From Actinomycetota bacterium (lineage in GTDB: Bacteria; Actinomycetota; Actinomycetes; S36-B12), in contig DMPC01000217.1 of assembly GCA_003456155.1 (NCBI GenBank), forward strand, positions 4,368 to 13,916: a DNA stretch of 9,549 nucleotides. The letters are read 5' to 3'. Positions 1 through 5,094 of the stretch are shown piece by piece. A model generated the notes under the pieces. That model saw only the letters and a list, made by a program, of their open reading frames with translations, made no database searches and was not told the DNA's origin. Numbering within the stretch: the stretch's first letter is position 1; each line of letters begins with the position of its first letter. The translations under genes and the position numbers were made by a program.

Positions 1-853
1 CGCGCACCGGCCCGTCGAGGCGCTGGAGGTTCGCATTGACCACGAACGTGAGGTTGTCGAGCTCCTCGCGCGCGGCGAGGGTCAGGGCGCCCACGGCATC
101 GACCTCGTCGGTCTCCCCGTCGCCGAGGAAGGCCCACACCCGTTGACCCGAGGTGTCGGCGATGCCGCGATGCTGGAGGTACTTGTTGAACCGTGCCTGG
201 TAGATCGCATTGAGCGGTCCCAGGCCCATCGAGACGGTGGGGAACTGCCAGAACCACGGCATGAGCCGCGGGTGCGGGTACGAGGGCAGCCCCCCGCCCG
301 CATGCGAGACCTCCTGGCGGAAGCCGTCCATCTGGTGCTCGGTCAGGCGGCCCTCGACGAAGGCGCGTGCATAGATGCCGGGGGAGGCGTGGCCCTGGAA
401 GAAGATCTGGTCGGCGCCACCCGGGTGGTCGGGGCCCTTGAAGAAGTGGTTGAAGCCCACTTCATACAAGGTCGCGGACGACGCATAAGAGGAGATGTGA
501 CCGCCGACGGAGATCCCGGGTCGCTGCGCCCGGTGGACCATGATCGCCGCGTTCCAGCGGATGATGCGCCGGATCTGCTTCTCGAGCTTCTCGTCGCCGG
601 GGAAGGAAGGCTCGCGCTCGGGCGGGATCGTGTTGATGTAGTCGGTGCTGCGCAGGCTCGGCACCCCGACGTTGCGTTCCGCAGCGCGCCGGAGCAGGGA
701 CAGCATCAGGTAGCGCGCGCGGTAGCTGCCGGCGTGGTCCACCACGTTGTCGAAGGACTCCACCCACTCGGAGGTCTCGTCGGGATCGACATCGACGTAC
801 TGGGTGGGAAGCCCGCTGGCCAGCAGGGGGTCGCGCTCACGTCCGGCGGTCAC
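1..853 (-). CDS. aceE: Pyruvate dehydrogenase E1 component, homodimeric type (N-terminal 284 residues, partial)
   Basis: Thiamine-diphosphate-dependent E1 decarboxylates pyruvate and hands the acetyl group to the lipoyl E2 in the cytoplasmic pyruvate dehydrogenase complex. The minus strand reads without interruption from GTG at 853 to the left edge, so the 3' two thirds (the family is about 900 residues) lie outside. Visible conserved stretches are GGHISSYASSATLYEVGFNHFF, FQGHASPGIYARAF and the ThDP/Mg motif starting GDGETDE at residues 244-247, closed by VVNANLQRLDGPVR at the edge. The GTG start is supported by GAAGGA at 864-859 with 5-nt spacing and by an N-terminus typical of AceE (YVDVDPDETSEWVESFD). 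It is divergent from the DUF3052 gene, as in related actinobacteria. A GC-rich hairpin lies just upstream of the ribosome-binding site. Identity is near certain; only completeness is unknown. Confidence 0.96.
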   Translation of the reverse strand, partial: MTAGRERDPLLASGLPTQYVDVDPDETSEWVESFDNVVDHAGSYRARYLMLSLLRRAAERNVGVPSLRSTDYINTIPPEREPSFPGDEKLEKQIRRIIRWNAAIMVHRAQRPGISVGGHISSYASSATLYEVGFNHFFKGPDHPGGADQIFFQGHASPGIYARAFVEGRLTEHQMDGFRQEVSHAGGGLPSYPHPRLMPWFWQFPTVSMGLGPLNAIYQARFNKYLQHRGIADTSGQRVWAFLGDGETDEVDAVGALTLAAREELDNLTFVVNANLQRLDGPVR

Positions 854-1122
854 GGTATTCCTTCGGTTCAGCCGGGTCCGGGGTCACCGGGCCCGGCAAC
901 GGGCTTGCGGCTGTGACACCATCCTTGCGCATGGGCTCGGCTTTGGCTCCCTCGCCCGCCCCGTCACGGTCCACGGGGAAAGAATGTGCGTCCAATGAGG
1001 CAGGGAGGCTTGCGTCTTGGGCCATCCTCCGCTGAACTAAGCCACGATGCGGGGCTCAGGGCCCGGATCACGTGCCAAGGCCCGGTGGCGTTCGTCTGCC
1101 GGCCGTGACGACGAGGAGTGAC
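854..1122. other. Divergent intergenic region aceE / DUF3052
   Basis: This 269-bp region must hold the promoters for aceE (leftward) and the DUF3052 gene (rightward). I see no convincing -35/-10 pair for either. A weak TTGCGT (1010-1015) followed after 17 nt by TGAACT is the best rightward candidate and is not persuasive. The only strong structure is the inverted repeat at 871-897. Short open frames here do not resemble proteins. Confidence 0.6.
871..897 (-). promoter_or_regulatory. GC-rich hairpin in the aceE leader
   Basis: Arms 871-881 and 887-897 are an 11-bp inverted repeat around a 5-nt centre (882-886). Ten of eleven pairs are Watson-Crick; position 877/891 is T-G on the plus strand and A-C in the aceE transcript. 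It ends 7 nt upstream of the GAAGGA ribosome-binding site, so in the aceE mRNA it would sit next to the initiation region. There is no U tract, so it is not a typical intrinsic terminator. Structure is seen; any regulatory role is inference. Confidence 0.4.
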
Positions 1123-1545
1123 GTGACCGCCTCAGCGGACGACGAGGCTCGCACGCGAGCCGGTCGGCTCGGGCTCGAGCCCGGCAGCACCGTTCAGGAG
1201 CTCGGCTACGACTCCGACGTGGACGAGGGTCTCCGCCTGGCGATCGAGGAGATCGTCGGTGACGAGATGGTCGATGAGGACTTCGATGATGTCGTCGATG
1301 TCGTGCTCCTGTGGTGGCGGGACGAGGACGGTGACCTGGTCGATGTCCTGGTGGATGCGATCGGACCCCTGGCCGACCATGGGGTGGTGTGGCTCCTCAC
1401 CCCGAAGCCGGGACGTGATGGCCATGTCGAACCGGAGGACATTGCCGATGCTGCTCCGACGGCCGGGCTGCAGCAGACGAGCACGATCAGCGCGGGAGCG
1501 GTGTGGCAGGGGACCCGCTTGGTGGCTCCTCGAGCCAAGCGCTAG
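1123..1545 (+). CDS. DUF3052 family protein
   Basis: A 140-residue acidic protein of the actinobacterial DUF3052 family; the function is not known. Recognisable family stretches are LGLEPGSTVQELGYDSDVDEGLR (about residues 16-38), the acidic run DEMVDEDFDDVVDVVLLWWRDEDGDLVD (47-74), LTPKPGRDGHVEPEDI and a basic end VAPRAKR. No signal peptide or membrane segment is visible, so it should be cytosolic. GTG 1123 is chosen because GAGGAG lies at 1113-1118 with 4-nt spacing; GTG 1105 and ATG 1072 are in frame but lack a ribosome-binding site and add residues unlike the family. It lies between aceE and the peroxiredoxin, as its homologue does in mycobacteria. Family assignment is confident; the start is less so. 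Confidence 0.85.
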   Translation: MTASADDEARTRAGRLGLEPGSTVQELGYDSDVDEGLRLAIEEIVGDEMVDEDFDDVVDVVLLWWRDEDGDLVDVLVDAIGPLADHGVVWLLTPKPGRDGHVEPEDIADAAPTAGLQQTSTISAGAVWQGTRLVAPRAKR

Positions 1546-1548
1546 TTT

Positions 1549-1566
1549 CGGGCGTGCGCGCGCCCG
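1549..1566 (+). other. Short intergenic hairpin between the DUF3052 and peroxiredoxin genes
   Basis: CGGGCG (1549-1554) and CGCCCG (1561-1566) form a perfect 6-bp stem with a 6-nt loop, 3 nt after the DUF3052 stop codon. No T tract follows, and the peroxiredoxin starts 28 nt later. It could be a weak attenuator or an mRNA 3'-end structure, or chance in GC-rich DNA. Confidence 0.25.
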
Positions 1567-1594
1567 GTGCGCCTGACCCCCGGAGGATCGTCCG

Positions 1595-2065
1595 ATGTCC
1601 CAGTCTGCCCTCGCTGTCGGAGATGTGGCTCCTGACTTCACGCTGAGCAACCAGTACGGCGAGCAGGTGACCCTCTCGGACTTCCGCGGCAAGAAGAACG
1701 TCGTCGTGATGTTCTACCCCTTCGCTTTCACCGGCATCTGCACCGGCGAGCTCTGCACGCTCCGGGACCGGCAGCAGGACTTCGACAACGACGACACCGT
1801 CACCCTGAGCATCTCGTGCGACAGCGTGCCGTCACTGAAGGTCTTCGCGGCCCAGGAGAACCTGACCCACCAGCTCCTGAGCGACTACTGGCCCCATGGA
1901 ACGGTCTCGACCGACTACGGCGTCTTCCTCGAGGACAAGGGCTTCGCCACGCGTGGCACCTTCGTCATCGACAAGGAGGGTGTCATCCGCTGGCTGGTCA
2001 TCAACGGCCCGGGGGAGGCCCGCAGCGCTGACGAGTACGTCGAGGCGCTGGCTGCGCTCGGATAG
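1595..2065 (+). CDS. AhpE-type peroxiredoxin (AhpC/TSA family)
   Basis: A 156-residue thioredoxin-fold peroxidase that reduces hydrogen peroxide, organic peroxides or peroxynitrite through a peroxidatic cysteine. The active-site segment YPFAFTGICTGELC (residues 41-54) places the peroxidatic Cys at C49 in the PxxxT/SxxC signature. The conserved arginine is in ATRGTFVIDKEG, and LLSDYWPHG is typical of the AhpE/BCP group. A second cysteine, C54, sits at the CxxxxC spacing used as resolving Cys in BCP/PrxQ enzymes; M. tuberculosis AhpE is a one-Cys enzyme. GGAGG at 1582-1586 lies 8 nt before the ATG, and the length fits the family. It probably belongs with the DUF3052 gene upstream (49-nt gap) and is followed by a terminator-like hairpin. 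The name ahpE is likely but not assured. Confidence 0.92.
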   Translation: MSQSALAVGDVAPDFTLSNQYGEQVTLSDFRGKKNVVVMFYPFAFTGICTGELCTLRDRQQDFDNDDTVTLSISCDSVPSLKVFAAQENLTHQLLSDYWPHGTVSTDYGVFLEDKGFATRGTFVIDKEGVIRWLVINGPGEARSADEYVEALAALG

Positions 2066-2071
2066 CCCTGA

Positions 2072-2102
2072 GCCTTCCCCGTCGAGGGTGACCGGGGGAG
2101 GC
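2072..2102 (+). terminator. Terminator-like hairpin after the peroxiredoxin gene
   Basis: GCCTTCCCCG (2072-2081) pairs with CGGGGGAGGC (2093-2102) over 10 bp with one G-T pair and an 11-nt loop. It begins 7 nt after the peroxiredoxin stop and ends 8 nt before the next promoter. Only a short T-rich stretch (ATTTG) follows, so it is a plausible but imperfect intrinsic terminator separating the peroxiredoxin from the sulfur operon. Confidence 0.5.
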
Positions 2103-2109
2103 AGAGGAT

Positions 2110-2137
2110 TTGACATACATACCCCCTAGGGTATCTT
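2110..2137 (+). promoter_or_regulatory. Promoter of the sulfur operon
   Basis: A perfect -35 TTGACA (2110-2115) is followed after 16 bp by TATCTT (2132-2137), giving a start site near 2144 and a leader of about 30 nt. The operator-like palindrome 2119-2134 fills the spacer and overlaps the -10, the layout expected for steric repression. Transcription start is predicted only. Confidence 0.7.
2119..2134 (+). promoter_or_regulatory. CsoR/CstR-like operator, copy 1
   Basis: ATACCCCCTAGGGTAT is an imperfect palindrome of A/T-flanked C and G runs around CTAG. This is the general form of operators bound by the CsoR family, including the persulfide sensor CstR. It lies between the -35 and -10 upstream of the rhodanese. 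The identical 16-mer recurs in opposite orientation at 5000-5015. The match is seen; the identity of the binding protein is inference, because no such regulator is encoded in the window. Confidence 0.65.
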
Positions 2138-2150
2138 TGCTTGAGTACAG

Positions 2151-2166
2151 ATACCCCAGGAGGTAT
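2151..2166 (+). promoter_or_regulatory. CsoR/CstR-like operator, degenerate copy 2, overlapping the ribosome-binding site
   Basis: ATACCCCAGGAGGTAT matches copy 1 at 12 of 16 positions, with identical ends and a changed centre. Its start is 32 bp from that of copy 1, about three helical turns. It contains the Shine-Dalgarno AGGAGG (2158-2163), 10 nt before ATG 2174, which may explain the altered centre. It may be a second, weaker operator. Confidence 0.45.
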
Positions 2167-2173
2167 AACCATC

Positions 2174-2524
2174 ATGTCGTTCGGCTCCATGGCCACGCCA
2201 CAGGTGAGCGCGCAGGAAGCCATGAGCATGCTCCAGCTCGGCTCTGATCTGCTGGATGTCCGCGAGGCCGACGAGTGGCAGGCCGGGCGTGCTCCCGGAG
2301 CCCGCCACATTCCGCTCCAGGATCTCCCGCAACGGCTGGACGTCCTGGACCGCGATCGCACGGTCCTGGTCATCTGCCGATCCGGACGTCGCTCGGACAG
2401 CGCCGCGGCGTTCCTCCGGCAGGCCGGCTTCGACGCCCGCAATGTCGCCGGCGGCATGCAGGCCTGGCAGCAGGTGGGCGGAGACGTCCTCACACCGACC
2501 GGGGATCCCGGATGCGTCATCTAG
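2174..2524 (+). CDS. Single-domain rhodanese-like sulfurtransferase
   Basis: A 116-residue rhodanese-fold protein expected to carry persulfide sulfane sulfur on an active-site cysteine in the cytoplasm. The domain is almost the whole chain: LLDVREADEWQAGRAPGARHIPL (about 26-48) and the catalytic loop VICRSGRRS, with C68 as persulfide carrier, then the family-typical NVAGGMQAW. A second cysteine, C114, lies three residues from the C-terminus in DPGCVI. ATG 2174 is preferred because AGGAGG lies at 2158-2163; TTG 2141 is in frame but would place the operator inside the gene. It is first in the sulfur operon, with the CstB-like gene 16 nt downstream, and probably supplies or accepts sulfur for that enzyme. 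Family is certain; donor and acceptor are inferred. Confidence 0.92.
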   Translation: MSFGSMATPQVSAQEAMSMLQLGSDLLDVREADEWQAGRAPGARHIPLQDLPQRLDVLDRDRTVLVICRSGRRSDSAAAFLRQAGFDARNVAGGMQAWQQVGGDVLTPTGDPGCVI

Positions 2525-2540
2525 TCATGGAAGGCCACGC

Positions 2541-3962
2541 ATGAGCAACATGGACGTCGTATCGATCGACACGCCCAACCTCGGTGACCGAAGCTACGTT
2601 GTCGGACGCGGTGATTCAGCGATTGTGATCGATCCTCAGCGTGACATCGACCGGATCGAGGAGATCCTTGACGCCAAGGGTTGGTCCGTCACGCATGTCC
2701 TGGAGACGCACTTCCACAACGACTACGTCAGCGGGGGGCTGGAGCTGGCGAAGGTGGTGGGTGCTGAGTACGTGGTGCCGGACGGCATGGCGATCGCGTT
2801 CCCGGCGCGCCAGGTGCGGGATGAGGACTCCCTCGACTCCGGCGTCGGCCTGGTGCGGGTGCTGCATACCCCGGGTCACACGCCCAACCACATCAGTTTT
2901 GCCGTGAACGATGGCTCCGAGGATGTCGCAGTGTTCACCGGCGGCTCGATGCTTTTCGGAAGTGTGGGTCGACCGGATCTGCTCGGACCGGAGCTGACTG
3001 AGCCGCTCGCCAAGGCGCAGTGGGCGTCGATGCGCCGTCTGGCCGCAGATGTCACCCAGAGTGCGCAGGTCTACCCGACGCACGGATTCGGCTCGTTCTG
3101 CAGTGCAACCGCGACGGTCGGGAATGCATCGACTCTGGCGGAGCAGATGGTCAGCAATCCTGCATTCGGCGTGGACGAGGAGACCTTCGTCACGGAGATC
3201 ATCGCCGGCCTTGACGCGTTCCCTGCGTACTACGCACACATGGGTCCGGCGAATCAGGCGGGCGCTGGCCCGGTCGACTTCAGTCTCCCCGAGGTCGCGT
3301 CCGCTGAGGACATCGCCCGCCGACTGGCGGCCGGGGAGTGGATCGTGGACCTTCGCCATCGTCGGATGTTCGCTGGTGACCACATCAAGGGATCACTGTC
3401 GTTCGACGTGCATGGCAACGCCGTCACCTACCTCGGCTGGATGATCGACTGGGGAACGCCCATCACTCTGCTGGCTTCCGACGTCGACGAGATCCAGGAG
3501 ATGCAGAGAGAGCTGGTGCGGATCGGCATCGATCGGCCTGTGGGCTACGCCACGGGTGCGCCTTCGATGTGGACCAGTGCATCGGTGCCGGTGAGCTCAT
3601 ATCCCCGAAGGACGCACGCTGACATGGCAGCGGCCGTGGCTGTCGACGAGGAGTTGCCGATGCTGGATCTGCGTCGCGACAGCGAGTTCGATGCCGGGTA
3701 TGTCCGTGGAGCCAAGCACGTGCCTTTGCATGAGCTGCGCAAGCGGCTGAGCGAGGTCGTGGCGTGGGCACATCGGCAGGACGGACCGGTCTGGATCTAC
3801 TGCGGGAGCGGCTTCCGTGCTTCGATCGGCGCTTCAGTCCTCGAGGCAGCTGGCGTCGATGTGGTCCATGTCGATGACGACTTCGCCCAGGCTGCCGCAG
3901 CGGGCCTCACCATCGTCACTCCGCATCAGGGCCATCGGCTGGGCGCGGCGTATTTCGACTAG
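2541..3962 (+). CDS. CstB-like fusion: MBL-fold persulfide dioxygenase domain, pseudo-rhodanese, active rhodanese
   Basis: A 473-residue cytosolic enzyme with the domain order of staphylococcal CstB, which oxidises low-molecular-weight persulfides and sulfane sulfur towards sulfite or thiosulfate. Residues 1-205 are the metallo-beta-lactamase fold: ETHFHNDYVSGG (H57, H59, D61), TPGHTPNH (H113) and YPTHGFGSFCS (H181). Residues about 252-340 are a rhodanese fold whose catalytic loop (LLASDVDE, 310-317) has no cysteine. Residues about 360-455 are a second rhodanese with the loop IYCGSGFR, C421. In ETHE1 enzymes the metal-binding Asp is in FTGD; here the motif is FTGGS with G135. ATG 2541 has GGAAGG at 2529-2534, 6-nt spacing. 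It is second in the operon, followed by an exporter that could remove sulfite. Architecture is certain; the exact reaction is inferred. Confidence 0.9.
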   Translation: MSNMDVVSIDTPNLGDRSYVVGRGDSAIVIDPQRDIDRIEEILDAKGWSVTHVLETHFHNDYVSGGLELAKVVGAEYVVPDGMAIAFPARQVRDEDSLDSGVGLVRVLHTPGHTPNHISFAVNDGSEDVAVFTGGSMLFGSVGRPDLLGPELTEPLAKAQWASMRRLAADVTQSAQVYPTHGFGSFCSATATVGNASTLAEQMVSNPAFGVDEETFVTEIIAGLDAFPAYYAHMGPANQAGAGPVDFSLPEVASAEDIARRLAAGEWIVDLRHRRMFAGDHIKGSLSFDVHGNAVTYLGWMIDWGTPITLLASDVDEIQEMQRELVRIGIDRPVGYATGAPSMWTSASVPVSSYPRRTHADMAAAVAVDEELPMLDLRRDSEFDAGYVRGAKHVPLHELRKRLSEVVAWAHRQDGPVWIYCGSGFRASIGASVLEAAGVDVVHVDDDFAQAAAAGLTIVTPHQGHRLGAAYFD

Positions 3963-3984
3963 CGTGACGGGCTACCGGCGAATT

Positions 3985-3991
3985 GAGGTGA
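3985..3991 (+). promoter_or_regulatory. Ribosome-binding site before the exporter gene
   Basis: GAGGTGA at 3985-3991 matches the anti-Shine-Dalgarno well. The in-frame codon at a workable distance is CTG 3999, 7 nt on. No ATG, GTG or TTG in the exporter frame occurs until 4077, and an in-frame TGA at 3984-3986 closes the frame upstream. The site supports translation starting near 3999. Confidence 0.45.
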
Positions 3992-3998
3992 CGTTCTC

Positions 3999-4757
3999 CT
4001 GATCGTCCTTGAGGCACTTCTGGTCGGTCTGGCCATCGGTGCGATCCTCGGCCTCATCGGGGCGGGCGGCGCGGTCGTGGCCGTGCCCGCGTTCCTCTAC
4101 CTTTTCCACTTCAGTCCCCTGGCTGCGACCACAGCATCCCTGGCCGTGGTTGCCGCCGCAGCTGCCGCGGGCGCAGTTCCGCGCATTCGACTCGGCCAGG
4201 TTCGAATGAAGCAGGCGCTCACGTTCTGGGCGCTCGGGATTGTCGGAACGCTGGCAGGCAGCCGCCTCGCCCCCGTCATTCCCGAAGTCGTCCTTGTGAC
4301 TGGCTTTGCTCTCGTCATGGTCGGTGCTGCTGCCGCGATGTGGCGGAAATCCTCGAGCAGTGAGGCTGCCGACGTGCCTCAGCGAGCCGCGTGGCTGCTC
4401 CCTGTCGTCGCGATCGCTGTCGGAGTGATGACCGGACTGTTCGGTGTAGGGGGAGGCTTCTTGATCGTGCCGGCCCTCGTCCTGGTGTTCGGACTGCCCT
4501 TCGGCATCGCGACCGGCACCTCGCTCGTTGTCGTCGCACTGAACAGCGTGACGGCGCTGTTGTTCAAGTTCGATGCATGGGACTCAGTCGACTGGCACGT
4601 ACCTGCACTGGTGGTCGTGGGTGGTCTCGTCGGATCAGTGGTGGCATCACGCTGGAATGTTGGGGTTCCGCGTCGCATCCTCGAGCGCGGATTTGCTGTG
4701 CTGCTGGTGATCCTCGCTGGCTGGATGGTGCTCGAGTTGTTCCTGACGCCCGCGTAG
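3999..4757 (+). CDS. TauE/SafE family membrane protein, probable sulfite/organosulfonate exporter
   Basis: About 252 residues of strongly hydrophobic protein, typical length for TauE/SafE permeases, which move sulfite or organosulfonates across the cytoplasmic membrane. Two internal repeats are visible: LVGLAIGAILGLIGAGGAVVAVPAFLYL (residues about 9-34) and GVMTGLFGVGGGFLIVPALV (about 142-161), each with the glycine-rich motif. Roughly seven or eight membrane segments can be traced. The start is a problem: TGA at 3984-3986 bounds the frame and the only codon fitting GAGGTGA is CTG 3999. GTG 4077 would delete the first helix. GTG 3988, in another frame, would read in if one base were missing upstream of 3999. 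It is third in the operon (36-nt gap) and likely exports sulfite made by the CstB-like enzyme. The substrate is inferred from context. Confidence 0.85.
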   Translation: MIVLEALLVGLAIGAILGLIGAGGAVVAVPAFLYLFHFSPLAATTASLAVVAAAAAAGAVPRIRLGQVRMKQALTFWALGIVGTLAGSRLAPVIPEVVLVTGFALVMVGAAAAMWRKSSSSEAADVPQRAAWLLPVVAIAVGVMTGLFGVGGGFLIVPALVLVFGLPFGIATGTSLVVVALNSVTALLFKFDAWDSVDWHVPALVVVGGLVGSVVASRWNVGVPRRILERGFAVLLVILAGWMVLELFLTPA

Positions 4758-4795
4758 CCAGCGCCTCAGGGGTCAACCGGGCGCGCAGCAGGCAC

Positions 4796-4966
4796 CTACC
4801 CGAACAGGCGACCGAAGAAGGTCTTCTTCTTCGCGGCCTCCTTGTCGGCAGCGGTACAGGCGCATCGCTGGTTCTTGGGGATGCCGCGCAGCACCTCGTT
4901 TCGATGCTGGCCACAGCCGGCCCACGTCGCCTTCTTGCACAGCTTGCAGGTGGTCTGGCGGCACAT
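4796..4966 (-). CDS. Small Cys-rich protein (56 aa), candidate metal-binding member of the sulfur regulon
   Basis: A short gene whose product has seven cysteines. CKLC (C7, C10), C18 with H21 in TWAGCGQH, and CAC (C35, C37) could bind zinc or another soft metal; C2 follows the initiator. After residue 40 the chain becomes lysine-rich and ends in FFGRLFG. Similar small proteins with the TWAGCGxH pattern occur in many actinobacteria, without a function known to me. ATG 4966 has GAGGAG (4978-4973) at 6-nt spacing. The overlapping ATG at 4970 is in another frame whose product lacks this pattern. A promoter-like element carrying the exact operator of the sulfur operon lies just upstream, so it is probably co-induced with that operon. 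It converges on the exporter gene, 38 nt away. That it is a real gene is well supported; the role is unknown. Confidence 0.8.
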   Translation of the reverse strand: MCRQTTCKLCKKATWAGCGQHRNEVLRGIPKNQRCACTAADKEAAKKKTFFGRLFG

Positions 4967-4996
4967 CCATGGCTCCTCGTTGTCTTGGGTGCCGTG

Positions 4997-5024
4997 AGTA
5001 TACCCTAGGGGGTATATGTGGCAC
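4997..5024 (-). promoter_or_regulatory. Promoter of the small Cys-rich gene
   Basis: On the minus strand GTGCCA (5024-5019) and TATACT (5002-4997) are separated by 16 bp, the same spacing as in the sulfur-operon promoter. The predicted start near 4990 gives a leader of about 24 nt holding the GAGGAG site. The -10 is good, the -35 moderate (4 of 6). The operator palindrome overlaps both the spacer and the -10. Confidence 0.6.
5000..5015 (-). promoter_or_regulatory. CsoR/CstR-like operator, copy 3
   Basis: Read on the minus strand this is ATACCCCCTAGGGTAT, identical over all 16 bases to the operator at 2119-2134 and in the same orientation relative to the gene it precedes. It lies within the promoter of the Cys-rich gene. 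An exact 16-base match in two promoters in GC-rich DNA is unlikely by chance and points to one shared regulator. Confidence 0.65.
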
Positions 5025-5094
5025 CGCGGGCGTGAGTGTCATGGGCGCTCTCCACGACTCGGCCGCGCGACGATGAGGCCCCGGACCTGCGACC

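Noticed and set aside
143..916. 257-codon open frame on the plus strand opposite aceE
   Set aside because: It is antisense to a clear AceE reading frame, has no recognisable domain and reflects the scarcity of stops in GC-rich DNA.
2256..2540. Upstream extension of the CstB-like frame to 2256
   Set aside because: It overlaps the rhodanese gene in another frame, encodes Arg/Pro/Ser-rich low-complexity sequence, and ATG 2541 has a good ribosome-binding site.
2866..2876. Operator-like ATACCCCGGGT within the CstB-like gene
   Set aside because: It lacks the second A/T end and is explained by the conserved coding motif HTPGHT.
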